From positions 1 to 58,039 of the forward strand of contig NZ_RSEJ01000034.1 of NCBI RefSeq assembly GCF_009910675.1: 58,039 nucleotides of DNA. Direction: 5' to 3'. Origin of the DNA: Photobacterium alginatilyticum. Its GTDB lineage: Bacteria > Pseudomonadota > Gammaproteobacteria > Enterobacterales > Vibrionaceae. The translations under genes and the position numbers were made by a program. The notes below the pieces were generated by a model. The model worked only from the letters and a program-made list of their open reading frames with translations, was not told the DNA's origin and searched no databases. Below are positions 17,231 to 26,726 of this stretch, in pieces; position 1 is the stretch's first letter, and each line of letters starts with the position of its first letter.

Positions 17231-19186
17231 ATGAGACAAAAGCGAACCCAGATCCGCGACCATCGGGCTGAGTCGGCGCTCTTTTTCCGCCGGGCTCTTG
17301 TCTCATTTATCGGCATTCTCATGCTGGTAGGTCTGCTGCTGACCAACCTGTATCACATCCAGGTCAGCCAACACGAAGACTACCAGACCCGCTCCAACGA
17401 TAACCGCATTAAAATTGTCCCGGTTTCTCCTAACCGCGGGCTGATCTATGATCGCAACGGGATCCTTCTGGCAGAGAACCGCCCGGTCTATTCGCTGGAG
17501 ATCACCACGGAAAAAGTCGCCGATCTTGAAGACACCTTTACCCGCCTCAGGGCGCTGATGGCAATCACCGACGAGAATATCGAGCGCTTTCGCAAAGAGC
17601 GCCGCCGAACCCGTCGCTTCAAGTCGGTCCCTATTCTAAACCAGCTGTCCGAACAGCAGGTTGCCCTGTTTTCAGTCAACCAGCATAAATTCCCGGGTGT
17701 CGAGGTCAAGGCCTACCTCAAGCGGCATTACCCGTATGGCGATGCACTGACCCATGTGCTGGGCTACGTGGCCAAAATCAACGACCGCGATCTCCAGCGC
17801 CTCGAGCGCGAGGAGAAGATCAGCAACTACAAGGCCACCCGTGATATGGGTAAGCTCGGGATCGAAAAATATTACGAGGATTTGCTGCACGGCACTTCCG
17901 GCTACCAGGAGGTTGAGGTCAACAGCCGCGGCCGGGTTATTCGTACCCTGAAATACGTCCCGCCTATTCCGGGCAAAGATATCCGCCTGAACCTTGATAT
18001 CGAACTACAGCTGTATGTCAAAGAGCTGCTGACAGAACGCAACCAGGATCCGGATACCGGCGAGGAAATCATCAAATACAAACGAGGTTCGGTGGTGGTT
18101 CTCGATCCGCGGGATTCTTCTGTATTGGCCATGGTATCGAGCCCGAGCTACGATCCGAACCTGTTCGTCCACGGTATTTCCGGCAAGAAATACCGCGAGC
18201 TCCTGAACGACAAGAACCGCCCGCTGGTTAACCGGGTCACCCTGGGGATATATCCGCCGGCCTCGACCGTGAAACCTATGATTGCGGTTGCCGCGTTAAG
18301 CGAGGGGGTGATCACCACCCGTACCACCCGTAATGATCCGGGTTACTGGAAGATCCCGAACTCCAAAAGCCGCCCGTTCCGTGACTGGCTGCGCTGGGGG
18401 CACGGCAAGGTCAACATCAGCAAGGCCATCGAGGAGTCCGTCGATACCTTCTTTTATCAGGTTGCCTATGATCTCGGTATCGACCGCATTTCTGAATGGA
18501 TGAGCCGCTTTGGCTACGGTGACTATACCGGCATCGATATTCACGAAGAGAGCAAGGCCAACATGCCGACCCGGGAATGGAAACAGGCGCGATTCCGCCA
18601 GCCTTGGTACCAGGGCGATACCATTCCGGTCGGGATCGGCCAGGGTTACTGGACGGCAACCCCGCTGCAGATTGCCAAGGCAACGACGGTACTGGTCAAC
18701 AACGGTCTGGTCCATGCGCCGCACCTGCTCAAAGATGTGATCGACAGCGAGGTTAGCGTACCGGCCAAGTTTGACGACTATCCGCCGATTACCAATGTCG
18801 ACCAGAAGTACTGGGACATCGCCAAAGACGGTATGTACCGGGTATTGTTCGGGACACGCGGTACGGCACGCCGCGCGTTTTACGGCTCCGAATACAAGGC
18901 CGGGGGCAAGTCCGGTTCAGCGCAGGTCTTTGGCCTCGCCGAGGATCAGGAATACAACGCCGAAGAGCTGGAAGAGCACCTGCGCGATCACGCTTTGTTT
19001 ACCGCCTTCGCCCCGTATGAAAAACCCGAAGTTGTCGTGTCCATGGTACTTGAAAATGCGGGTGGCGGCTCGTCCAACGGCGGCCCGGTCGCCCGGAAGA
19101 TCTTTGACCATATGCTGCTCAAACCCAAGCAGCCGGAACAATCACAACCAGCAACTGGTGCCAAACTAACTGAGGTAAGCCGATGA
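17231..19186 (+). CDS. mrdA: Penicillin-binding protein 2 (peptidoglycan transpeptidase MrdA)
   Basis: Elongasome transpeptidase that works with the SEDS polymerase RodA encoded next. One N-terminal membrane helix (about residues 20-42) precedes the dimerisation domain and the transpeptidase domain, with SxxK at S345-K348 (PASTVK), an SVD motif (EESVDTFFYQ) and KSG (GGKSGSAQVFG) in place of KTG. ATG 17231 is preferred to the in-frame TTG at 17225 that directly follows the rlmH stop. At 651 aa it is somewhat longer than E. coli PBP2. It overlaps mrdB by ATGA. Confidence 0.96.
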   Translation: MRQKRTQIRDHRAESALFFRRALVSFIGILMLVGLLLTNLYHIQVSQHEDYQTRSNDNRIKIVPVSPNRGLIYDRNGILLAENRPVYSLEITTEKVADLEDTFTRLRALMAITDENIERFRKERRRTRRFKSVPILNQLSEQQVALFSVNQHKFPGVEVKAYLKRHYPYGDALTHVLGYVAKINDRDLQRLEREEKISNYKATRDMGKLGIEKYYEDLLHGTSGYQEVEVNSRGRVIRTLKYVPPIPGKDIRLNLDIELQLYVKELLTERNQDPDTGEEIIKYKRGSVVVLDPRDSSVLAMVSSPSYDPNLFVHGISGKKYRELLNDKNRPLVNRVTLGIYPPASTVKPMIAVAALSEGVITTRTTRNDPGYWKIPNSKSRPFRDWLRWGHGKVNISKAIEESVDTFFYQVAYDLGIDRISEWMSRFGYGDYTGIDIHEESKANMPTREWKQARFRQPWYQGDTIPVGIGQGYWTATPLQIAKATTVLVNNGLVHAPHLLKDVIDSEVSVPAKFDDYPPITNVDQKYWDIAKDGMYRVLFGTRGTARRAFYGSEYKAGGKSGSAQVFGLAEDQEYNAEELEEHLRDHALFTAFAPYEKPEVVVSMVLENAGGGSSNGGPVARKIFDHMLLKPKQPEQSQPATGAKLTEVSR

Positions 19187-20304
19187 GTGTCATGGCCGCG
19201 ACGGGAAACAAACGAACTCTCAGTGATCGCCTGCATCTCGATATGCCGCTGCTGCTGGGTATTCTGGCACTGATGGCTTTCGCCCTGATGGTAATGTACA
19301 GCGCCAGTGGTCAGAGCCTGCCGATGATGGAACGCCAGGCTGTGCGCATGTGCCTGTCACTGGGCGTGATGTTTATCCTCGCCCAGATTGCCCCGCGCCA
19401 CTATGAAACCTGGGCCCCCTACCTGTTCGGGGTCGGATTGCTGTTGTTGCTCGGTGTCCTGTTCTTTGGCGAAGCATCTAAAGGGGCGCAGCGCTGGCTG
19501 AACTTCGGCTTCGTCCGCTTCCAGCCCTCGGAGCTGATCAAGCTGGCTGTGCCACTGATGGTCGCGCGGTTCATCGGTAACCAACCGCTGCCACCAAGTT
19601 TTCGTAATATCGTCATTGCCCTTGTCATGATATTCGTTCCGACCGTGCTGATCGCCAAGCAACCCGATCTGGGCACATCGATTCTGATTGCCGCCTCAGG
19701 GGTATTCGTCCTGTTCCTGTCCGGGATCAGCTGGCGGATCATCGGTGCTGCAGGAGTGCTGCTCGGGGCCTTTATCCCGGTGTTATGGCTGTTCCTGATG
19801 CGCGACTACCAGCGTACCCGGGTCCTGACCCTGTTTAACCCGGAATCCGACCCGCTCGGTGCCGGCTACCATATCATCCAGTCAAAAATAGCCATCGGCT
19901 CGGGCGGCATGACCGGCAAGGGGTGGATGCAGGGCACCCAGTCCCAGCTGGAGTTTCTGCCTGAACGTCATACCGACTTTATCTTCGCTGTGATTGCCGA
20001 GGAATGGGGTCTGATCGGGGTGATCTGCCTGCTCGCCATCTATCTGTTCATTATTGGCCGGGGGCTGATGCTAGCCAGCCGTGCCCAGACGGCATTTGGC
20101 CGCATGATGGCCGGCAGTATCGTACTGAGCTTCTTTGTCTATATTTTTGTTAACATCGGCATGGTCAGCGGACTATTGCCGGTGGTAGGGGTTCCCCTGC
20201 CTCTGGTCAGCTATGGCGGAACCTCCATGGTTACCCTGATGGCGGGCTTCGGGATCCTGATGTCGATTCACACCCACAGAAAAATGTTGTCTAAGGCGAC
20301 CTAA
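19183..20304 (+). CDS. mrdB: Rod-shape SEDS glycosyltransferase RodA (MrdB)
   Basis: Polytopic inner-membrane peptidoglycan polymerase of the elongation complex. About ten membrane helices run through the 373 aa, with the conserved SEDS segments KGAQRWLNFGFVRFQPSE and ERHTDFIFAVIAEEWG and the C-terminal SYGGTSM. Its ATG overlaps the mrdA stop and its stop is immediately followed by the rlpA ATG, so mrdA-mrdB-rlpA are tightly coupled. Confidence 0.97.
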   Translation: MSVMAATGNKRTLSDRLHLDMPLLLGILALMAFALMVMYSASGQSLPMMERQAVRMCLSLGVMFILAQIAPRHYETWAPYLFGVGLLLLLGVLFFGEASKGAQRWLNFGFVRFQPSELIKLAVPLMVARFIGNQPLPPSFRNIVIALVMIFVPTVLIAKQPDLGTSILIAASGVFVLFLSGISWRIIGAAGVLLGAFIPVLWLFLMRDYQRTRVLTLFNPESDPLGAGYHIIQSKIAIGSGGMTGKGWMQGTQSQLEFLPERHTDFIFAVIAEEWGLIGVICLLAIYLFIIGRGLMLASRAQTAFGRMMAGSIVLSFFVYIFVNIGMVSGLLPVVGVPLPLVSYGGTSMVTLMAGFGILMSIHTHRKMLSKAT

Positions 20305-21111
20305 ATGCGCGCGTATCCAATTATATTATTACTCCTACTGGCAGGCTGTAGCTCGGCACCAAGCAATGAGCGCTACGATATTGCCGATGATGTCGCTCCT
20401 GAGTCGTCACCGACTCTGGATCATATCGAAGATGCCCAGCCACGCTATGAAGCAAGGAGTCTTGCAGGCAACAAGGACTACACGCTACGTGGCCAGGACT
20501 ACCAAATCGTTGATACCAGTACACCGTTTAGCGAGGAAGGCTATGCCTCGTGGTACGGCAAGAAGTTCCATGGCCATAAAACCTCGAACGGCGAGATTTA
20601 TGACATGTACTCGATGACAGCAGCGCACAAAACCCTGCCCCTGCCAAGTTATGTCAGGGTCACCAATACCGATAACGGCAAAACAGCGATTGTCCGGGTC
20701 AATGACCGCGGTCCTTTTCATGAAGGGAGAATCATCGATTTGAGTATGGCAGCGGCGGTAAAGCTCGATGTCGTCAAGCACGGCACCGCCCCGGTAAAGA
20801 TTGAGCTGATCCAGATCTCCAAACCGGCATCTACCGACGAATGGCAAAGTGCCAACCCGCACTTTTATTTTGTCCAACTGGCTGCCGTCACCGACGAGGC
20901 CAAAGCCAAGCAGATGGCCACACAGCTAGAACAGGACTTTGCTACCCAGGTCGACCTGAAGAAAGCCGACTCGGCTGAAGTTTATCGCCTGCGCCTCGGT
21001 CCCTATCTGGATCGTGACGAGGCCGTACTTCAGCGAGACAAGGCCAAAACCAGCCAGTTCCCGCAGGCTTTTATCATAACGTCGCAACGCGAACTGGAAC
21101 AAAAACAATAA
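20305..21111 (+). CDS. rlpA: Septal-ring lytic transglycosylase RlpA, lipoprotein
   Basis: Lipobox LLAGC at residues 11-15 marks an outer-membrane lipoprotein. A double-psi beta-barrel domain (about 78-165) carries YASWYGKKFHGHKTSNGE and VRVNDRGPF with the presumed catalytic Asp, and a C-terminal SPOR domain (about 190-265) binds denuded glycan at the division site. The linker between lipid anchor and DPBB is short. It follows mrdB without a gap, as in E. coli. Confidence 0.95.
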   Translation: MRAYPIILLLLLAGCSSAPSNERYDIADDVAPESSPTLDHIEDAQPRYEARSLAGNKDYTLRGQDYQIVDTSTPFSEEGYASWYGKKFHGHKTSNGEIYDMYSMTAAHKTLPLPSYVRVTNTDNGKTAIVRVNDRGPFHEGRIIDLSMAAAVKLDVVKHGTAPVKIELIQISKPASTDEWQSANPHFYFVQLAAVTDEAKAKQMATQLEQDFATQVDLKKADSAEVYRLRLGPYLDRDEAVLQRDKAKTSQFPQAFIITSQRELEQKQ

Positions 21112-21270
21112 TCTCGACTCTATCTACAACGGTCTTACACCAACTAATGTCAGAGAACCGTAAGAATGCCAAACTTGCAGCCTTCGTAGGCGGCAAAACT
21201 GGTTCTAAGTTTTCAATCTGATATAGTGTGTAAAGTTTTTTTGCAATCGACAAATTAAGTTACAACTATC

Positions 21271-22446
21271 ATGAAGAAATCTGCTGCACTTATTCGTTCT
21301 GTAGCTGTATCGGCGACTCTGCTAGCTTCAGCTTCTGTCGCAGCTGCACCAGCTGTAGTACCTGAAGCCCCTCAGATTGCGGCTAAGGGCTATGTCCTGA
21401 TGGACTACCATTCCGGCAAGATTCTGGCCGGAAACAAGGAAAATGTTCAGATACCACCAGCCAGCCTGACCAAAATGATGACCAGCTACGTCATCGGCCA
21501 AGAAGTCAATCGAGGCAACATCTCGATGGACGATACCGTAGTGATCAGCAAAAACGCCTGGGCCAAAAACTTTCCGGGCTCGTCAAAGATGTTTATCGAA
21601 GTGGGCAGCGAAGTCAAAGTTGCCGACCTTAACCGCGGTATCATTATCCAGTCGGGCAATGATGCCTGTGTCGCAATGGCTGAACATGTGGCTGGCTCTG
21701 AAGAGTCGTTTGTCGATTTAATGAATGCCTGGGCCAAGACGCTGGGCATGGACAACACCAATTTTGCCAATGTTCACGGCCTGGACAACCCGAGACTCCT
21801 TACCACGCCGTACGATATGGCGCTGCTGGCACAAGGCCTGATCCGTGATGTACCGGAAGAGTTTGCGATCTATAAAGAAAAGTCATTCACTTATAACGGT
21901 ATAACCCAGTACAACCGCAACAGCCTGCTGTGGGATAAAAGCCTCAATGTTGACGGCCTGAAGACCGGCCACACCAACAATGCCGGTTACAGCCTGGTCA
22001 GCACGGCAACCGAAGGTAAGATGCGCCTTATCTCGGTCGTGATGGGCACCAAGAGTCCGAACGCCCGTAAAGCTGAAAGCAAGAAACTGCTGAATTACGG
22101 TTTCCGTTTCTTCGAGACGGTTTCACCGCACAAAGCCAACGAAACCTTCGTCACCGAAAAAGTCTGGATGGGCGATACGGATGAAGTGTCTCTGGGTGTA
22201 AGCCAGGATACCTTTGTTACCCTGCCTCGCGGCCAGACCAAAGATCTGAAAGCCAGCTTCGTACTGGAAAAAGAGCTGAAGGCCCCGATTTCCAAGGGTG
22301 ACGTTGTCGGCAAACTTTACTACCGCGTCGGCGAAGAAGATATTGCCGAGTACCCGCTGCTGGCGTTAAATGATGTTAACGAAGGTGGTCTGTTCAGTCG
22401 CCTAATTGATTATATTATGTTGCTGTTCAAAGGTTGGCTTAGCTAA
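21271..22446 (+). CDS. dacA: D-alanyl-D-alanine carboxypeptidase (PBP5) DacA
   Basis: Periplasmic DD-carboxypeptidase that trims pentapeptides. Signal peptide of about 26 residues, then the serine-acyltransferase motifs SLTK (S65-K68), SGN (128-130) and KTG (K231), a C-terminal beta domain and an amphipathic end (LIDYIMLLFKGWLS) that anchors it to the inner membrane. At 391 aa it is similar to PBP5 of E. coli. A TATAGT -10-like hexamer lies about 45 bases before the start. A terminator follows. Confidence 0.96.
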   Translation: MKKSAALIRSVAVSATLLASASVAAAPAVVPEAPQIAAKGYVLMDYHSGKILAGNKENVQIPPASLTKMMTSYVIGQEVNRGNISMDDTVVISKNAWAKNFPGSSKMFIEVGSEVKVADLNRGIIIQSGNDACVAMAEHVAGSEESFVDLMNAWAKTLGMDNTNFANVHGLDNPRLLTTPYDMALLAQGLIRDVPEEFAIYKEKSFTYNGITQYNRNSLLWDKSLNVDGLKTGHTNNAGYSLVSTATEGKMRLISVVMGTKSPNARKAESKKLLNYGFRFFETVSPHKANETFVTEKVWMGDTDEVSLGVSQDTFVTLPRGQTKDLKASFVLEKELKAPISKGDVVGKLYYRVGEEDIAEYPLLALNDVNEGGLFSRLIDYIMLLFKGWLS

Positions 22447-22470
22447 TCCAGCTTACTGAAAAGCAATAGA

Positions 22471-22498
22471 AAGAGGCAACGGATGTTGCCTCTTTTTG
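22471..22498 (+). terminator. Terminator of dacA
   Basis: A 10-bp perfect stem AAGAGGCAAC/GTTGCCTCTT with loop GGAT runs into TTT, 24 bases after the stop. Confidence 0.9.
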
Positions 22499-22608
22499 TA
22501 TCTATCCCCCACCACCGCCACAGTCAGATGCTTGTTTTATAGCGGTTGAGCCATTAATATGCTCTGCTAAAACACAGTAATACCGAATGCAAAACCCTGG
22601 AGTTCAGA

Positions 22609-22884
22609 ATGCAACAGCAAGAACAACCAAAACTAAAAGACCTACTCGAGTTTCCTTGTAAGTTTTCCTACAAGGTAATGGGTTACAACAAACCTGAACT
22701 ACCGGATCTGGTTGTTGAAGTCATTCAGCGCCATGCACCTGGCGATTATAGCCCGACGGTAAAACCTAGCGGCAAGGGTACCTACAGCGCCGTTTCAGTT
22801 TCGATCACCGCAACATCGATCGAGCAGGTTGAGACGCTTTACAAAGAACTGGGCGAGATTGATATTGTCCGTGTGGTACTGTAA
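22609..22884 (+). CDS. ybeD: DUF493 family protein YbeD
   Basis: A 91-aa cytosolic protein of the DUF493/YbeD family, with an ACT-like ferredoxin fold known from the structure of the E. coli member. It begins with polar residues and the conserved LLEFPCKFSYKVMG segment. ATG is preceded by CTGGAG. It lies between dacA and lipB as in E. coli; a regulatory role toward lipoate synthesis has been suggested only from this position. Confidence 0.93.
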   Translation: MQQQEQPKLKDLLEFPCKFSYKVMGYNKPELPDLVVEVIQRHAPGDYSPTVKPSGKGTYSAVSVSITATSIEQVETLYKELGEIDIVRVVL

Positions 22885-22943
22885 TACCGCAGAAAGTCCC
22901 TACAATTTGGCGGCTGTATAACTGTCCGCCAAGTTTTATAATG

Positions 22944-22993
22944 CACCCATGTGGTGTCATTAACCCAGGTGTAACCTGGTGACAATATGGGTG
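22944..22993 (+). promoter_or_regulatory. Stem-loop that encloses the lipB start and ribosome-binding site
   Basis: CACCCAT (22944-22950) pairs with ATGGGTG (22987-22993), which contains the lipB ATG; TGTCA (22955-22959) pairs with TGACA (22980-22984); CCAGGT (22965-22970) pairs with ACCTGG (22974-22979). Together 18 pairs cover both the GGTGA ribosome-binding element and the start codon. This would lower lipB initiation unless opened. Confidence 0.5.
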
Positions 22994-23661
22994 TTAAATT
23001 GCAAAAAACTATTATTATTCGGAACCTTGGTCGCCGAGACTACGAAGCAACTTGGCAGGCCATGCACGAATTCACAGATCAACGCGGTTCGGATACAACA
23101 GACGAAGTCTGGCTGGTTGAACACAATCCGGTATTCACCCAGGGTCAGGCGGGAAAAGCCGAGCACTTGCTCGATACAGGCGATATCCCAGTCGTCCAAA
23201 GCGATCGTGGCGGCCAGGTAACCTATCACGGTCCGGGTCAGCAGGTCGCTTATATTCTGATTGATCTGCGACGTATTAAACTTGGCGTGCGCGACCTCGT
23301 CACTCACATCGAGAATACGGTAATAAACACTCTTTCCCGTTTTGGGGTTGAGTCCAATGCCCGCCCGGATGCCCCTGGTGTGTATGTCGACGGCAAGAAG
23401 ATATGCTCACTTGGACTTCGTATCAGGCGAGGTTGCTCTTTTCATGGTCTGGCACTCAATATTAACATGGACCTGGCGCCATTTTTACGCATTAACCCGT
23501 GCGGCTATCAGGGGATGGAAATGACCCAGCTAGCAACAATGAATGGCCCATCTGAACTGGCAGAAGTTCAGCCTGTACTTATAGAAGAGCTAGTCAAACT
23601 GCTCGATTACCAGAGCGTTGAGTGGAAAACGGAAAGCAATTCATATGAGCAAACCAATTAA
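22987..23661 (+). CDS. lipB: Octanoyl-[ACP]:protein N-octanoyltransferase LipB
   Basis: Transfers octanoyl from ACP to lipoyl domains, the first step of endogenous lipoate assembly. The motif RGGQVTYHGPGQ is at residues 74-85, the catalytic Lys in DGKKICSLGLRI (137-138) and the catalytic Cys at C172 (NPCGYQGMEMTQ). At 224 aa it has normal length. The ATG at 22987 is used; TTG 22999 is a weaker alternative. The 3' end overlaps lipA by 17 bases in another frame. Confidence 0.95.
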   Translation: MGVKLQKTIIIRNLGRRDYEATWQAMHEFTDQRGSDTTDEVWLVEHNPVFTQGQAGKAEHLLDTGDIPVVQSDRGGQVTYHGPGQQVAYILIDLRRIKLGVRDLVTHIENTVINTLSRFGVESNARPDAPGVYVDGKKICSLGLRIRRGCSFHGLALNINMDLAPFLRINPCGYQGMEMTQLATMNGPSELAEVQPVLIEELVKLLDYQSVEWKTESNSYEQTN

Positions 23662-24613
23662 AATCGAACAAGGTGTCAAATACCGTGATGCCGATAAAAT
23701 GGCGCTGATCCCTGTCCGCAGTATGACAGAGGAAGCACCGAAAGAAATGCTGCGCAAGCCGGAGTGGATGAAGATCAAACTTCCGTCTGACAGCCAGCGT
23801 ATTCAGGACATCAAGTCAGCGATGCGCAAGAACAACCTTCACTCAGTGTGTGAAGAAGCCTCTTGCCCGAACCTGGCGGAATGTTTTAACCACGGTACTG
23901 CAACCTTTATGATTCTGGGTGCAATCTGTACCCGTCGTTGCCCATTCTGCGACGTTGCACACGGCCGTCCGCTACCGCCTAATGCAGAAGAGCCAACCCA
24001 GCTAGCACAGACAATTGCTGATATGAAGCTGCGTTATGTTGTTGTCACCTCGGTTGACCGTGATGACCTGCGTGACGGTGGTGCCCAGCACTTTGCTGAC
24101 TGTACCCGTGAAATCCGTGCCAAGAGCCCGGAGATTAAGATTGAAACACTGGTACCGGACTTCCGTGGCCGCATGGATCGCGCTCTGGATATTCTGCGTG
24201 ATAGTCCGCCTGATGTTTTCAACCACAACCTAGAGACGGCTCCTCGCCTGTACCGTAAGGCACGACCTGGCGCCAACTATCAGTGGTCATTGGATCTTCT
24301 GAAAAAATTCAAGGAAATGCACCCGGACGTACCGACCAAGTCGGGACTGATGATGGGATTGGGTGAAACCAAAGAAGAGATTGTCGAGGTACTGAAAGAC
24401 CTGCGCGCCCACGGCGTGACTATGCTGACGCTGGGTCAGTACCTGGCACCTAGCCGCCATCACCTGCCTGTTGAGCGCTACGTACCACCGTCAGAGTTTG
24501 ACGAGCTGAAAGAAATCGCCCTGGAGCTGGGCTTTACCCACGCAGCCTGTGGCCCGTTTGTTCGCTCTTCATACCATGCTGATATGCAGGCGAAAGGCGA
24601 AGAAGTGAAATAA
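23645..24613 (+). CDS. lipA: Lipoyl synthase LipA
   Basis: Radical-SAM enzyme that inserts two sulfurs into octanoyl groups. The auxiliary cluster cysteines are C69, C74 and C80 (CEEASCPNLAEC), the radical-SAM cluster is CTRRCPFC (C95, C99, C102), and the C-terminal RSSYHAD supplies the conserved Ser. ATG 23645 is chosen over the longer open frame: GGAAAG lies 8 nt upstream and the 322-aa product matches E. coli (321). The gene start overlaps the lipB end, consistent with coupling. Confidence 0.97.
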   Translation: MSKPIKIEQGVKYRDADKMALIPVRSMTEEAPKEMLRKPEWMKIKLPSDSQRIQDIKSAMRKNNLHSVCEEASCPNLAECFNHGTATFMILGAICTRRCPFCDVAHGRPLPPNAEEPTQLAQTIADMKLRYVVVTSVDRDDLRDGGAQHFADCTREIRAKSPEIKIETLVPDFRGRMDRALDILRDSPPDVFNHNLETAPRLYRKARPGANYQWSLDLLKKFKEMHPDVPTKSGLMMGLGETKEEIVEVLKDLRAHGVTMLTLGQYLAPSRHHLPVERYVPPSEFDELKEIALELGFTHAACGPFVRSSYHADMQAKGEEVK

Positions 24614-24648
24614 CAAACACCTCCAGTGTTTGATAAAAGTGATTGATA

Positions 24649-24687
24649 AAAAAAACCGCTACGGCATTGCCGAAGCGGTTTTTTTAT
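24649..24687. terminator. Bidirectional terminator between lipA and bamC
   Basis: A stem AAAACCGCT/AGCGGTTTT, with an inner CGGCA/TGCCG pairing, is flanked by A and T tracts on both sides, so it can serve lipA on the plus and bamC on the minus strand. Confidence 0.85.
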
Positions 24688-24711
24688 CTTTAATCGTTGT
24701 CAAACAGCAGA

Positions 24712-25740
24712 CTAGCTATTGTTGGCACGATCAATCGCAGCAGCGAAGACCGGGGCCAGACTCTTCAGGGCTTCCTCGGTAACAGGCTTACCGTCGCTGT
24801 CTGTCACATTCACCGATGTCCGGTTACCCAAATCACCTAGCTGGAGGTTGTAGGAACGGTCATCAAGCTGAATCGGCTTGGTTCCAAGTTCAGTCCAGAA
24901 TGCATCGTCCGGGGAACGGAACTTCACTTCGACCACACCCTGAGAACGGTTACGCCCTTCAACAGTAAAACCAAGTTGTCCCAGTAGATCCGGCAGACGC
25001 TCCCAGAACACATTATATGGTGCGCGGGCAATAATGACCGGCAGACCGCTGCGGTCCTGACCCATCGAGATAGGGATCTGCTTGACCAGTTCCTGGGCAC
25101 GCAGTCTGGCCAACTCACGTTCCTGCTGATCATAGCGAGACGTAACCAGGTTGGTCATCAGAATGCTATAGCGTTCTTTGTTAATCGCTGACACTGGTTT
25201 TTCAACACTGCCTTCACGCCAGTCAACCAAAGTGATCTTGTAGCTATTGTTTGCTGAACCGGAGGATTTCTCAATCCGGTATCGGCTGCCAACCGGGTTT
25301 TCCTCGTCCTCGTTAACCCAGTTCACCCAGTCTGTTTCCATCACATTGGCCGACTGGCTAAGTAGCTGGATATTCCGCTCGGCGATCAAACGCTGTGTCA
25401 GCGTCCATACCTTGGTCAGCTCTTCAGGCTTTGCCAACAGCAGTGTGACGCCGTCTGCATCCTTGACGGTGCGCGCACCGGGGATCAACGCAAGTACCTG
25501 CTGAGGCGGACGGATATCAACCGCGGAACCTAGCTCGCCGGGAAAGCGCTGGACCGGAATCGCATAATCATTCACCTGGGAGGCCTGAGCTCCGCTCGGC
25601 AACGTCCACGATTCCAGCGGCTTTGTCTCAAGATAGGTAAAATCTTGATTTGCCTGGCGACGACGTTCTGCTCCACCAGAGCATCCCGCCAATGTGGCAA
25701 CCATTACAGCAGTTACCGCCAGCCTGTATTTATAATTCAT
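24712..25740 (-). CDS. bamC: Outer-membrane assembly lipoprotein BamC
   Basis: Component of the BAM complex. Lipobox ATLAGC puts the acylated Cys at residue 20. An unstructured N-terminal region of about 60 residues is followed by two helix-grip domains, as in E. coli NlpB/BamC; the 342-aa length matches. It lies 30 bases downstream of dapA on the same strand, the conserved dapA-bamC pair. Confidence 0.94.
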   Translation of the reverse strand: MNYKYRLAVTAVMVATLAGCSGGAERRRQANQDFTYLETKPLESWTLPSGAQASQVNDYAIPVQRFPGELGSAVDIRPPQQVLALIPGARTVKDADGVTLLLAKPEELTKVWTLTQRLIAERNIQLLSQSANVMETDWVNWVNEDEENPVGSRYRIEKSSGSANNSYKITLVDWREGSVEKPVSAINKERYSILMTNLVTSRYDQQERELARLRAQELVKQIPISMGQDRSGLPVIIARAPYNVFWERLPDLLGQLGFTVEGRNRSQGVVEVKFRSPDDAFWTELGTKPIQLDDRSYNLQLGDLGNRTSVNVTDSDGKPVTEEALKSLAPVFAAAIDRANNS

Positions 25741-25770
25741 TAAGCTTCTGCGCTCCTACGCTCTAGCAAA

Positions 25771-26652
25771 TTACGGCAGCACTTTGGCGTCCTTAAGCGC
25801 CGCAGTGACAGCAGGTTGTGCTGATTCGCTCAACTCAGTAAGTGGCAAACGCAACTGCCCGTGCTTAATCAAACCAAGTTGGTGAGCTGCCCATTTAACC
25901 GGAATTGGGTTAGATTCGACAAACAATGTCTTGTGCAGTGGCATCAAGCGCTCGTTAATCTCTCGTGCGGCATCAATCTGACCAGAAAGCGCCAACTTAA
26001 ACATGGTTGCCATATCGTCGGCAGCCACATTCGCCGTGACCGAAATCACCCCGTGACCACCCGCGGCAACAAAATCCAACCCGGTGGCATCATCGCCGCT
26101 TAGTTGGATGAAGTCTTCGCCACAAAGTTCCCGAGTTTTTTGCACTCGCGCTAAATCGCCGGTTGCATCTTTAATCCCGACAATATTATCGATCCTGGCG
26201 AGACGGGCGACCGTTTCAGGTAGCATATCAACGGCAGTACGTCCTGGCACATTATACAGGATCTGAGGCAATTCAGTGGCTTCTGCAATCGCTTTATAAT
26301 GCTGGTACAGGCCTTCCTGGGTCGGCTTGTTGTAATAAGGCGTCACGCTCAGACAAGCGGCGACCCCAGTGCCCGAAAAGAGTTTACTGAAGGTGATGGC
26401 TTCGTGGGTTGCATTTGCACCGGTGCCGGCAATGACCGGAATGCGGCCATTCGCAAATTCTAATGTTTTCAAAACCACCTTTACATGCTCATCAACCGTT
26501 AATGTGGCTGATTCGCCCGTGGTCCCGACTGCCACAATTGCATCTGTCCCTGCTGCAATGTGGTATTCCACCAGTGAAGCCAGACCTGCGTAATCAACTT
26601 CGCCGGCTTCATCCAATGGTGTAACTAGCGCTACCATGCTTCCTGAAAACAT
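25771..26652 (-). CDS. dapA: 4-hydroxy-tetrahydrodipicolinate synthase DapA
   Basis: Condenses pyruvate and aspartate semialdehyde, the first committed step toward diaminopimelate and lysine. Schiff-base K161 (GIKDATGD), Y133 (LYNVPGR) and T44-T45 (GTTGES) are all present. ATG 26652 (MFSGSMVAL) is preferred to 26658: AGGGGAG directly abuts the earlier ATG but stands 6 nt before the later one, and the residue numbering then matches E. coli. The 5' leader begins with a long hairpin. Confidence 0.96.
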   Translation of the reverse strand: MFSGSMVALVTPLDEAGEVDYAGLASLVEYHIAAGTDAIVAVGTTGESATLTVDEHVKVVLKTLEFANGRIPVIAGTGANATHEAITFSKLFSGTGVAACLSVTPYYNKPTQEGLYQHYKAIAEATELPQILYNVPGRTAVDMLPETVARLARIDNIVGIKDATGDLARVQKTRELCGEDFIQLSGDDATGLDFVAAGGHGVISVTANVAADDMATMFKLALSGQIDAAREINERLMPLHKTLFVESNPIPVKWAAHQLGLIKHGQLRLPLTELSESAQPAVTAALKDAKVLP

Positions 26653-26674
26653 GTCCATCTCCCCTTAAAAATGA

Positions 26675-26724
26675 ATACCAAGCAGCATAACTATCTACAC
26701 TGATAGCGATGCTGCCTGGTGTAT
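26675..26724 (-). promoter_or_regulatory. Leader hairpin of dapA
   Basis: An imperfect inverted repeat: CTATC/GATAG around TACACT, then GCAGCAT/ATGCTGC, then CCA/TGG, with small internal mismatches. In the dapA transcript it starts close to the predicted first nucleotide and is followed by ATTTTT just before the ribosome-binding site. Confidence 0.5.
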
Positions 26725-26726
26725 CC

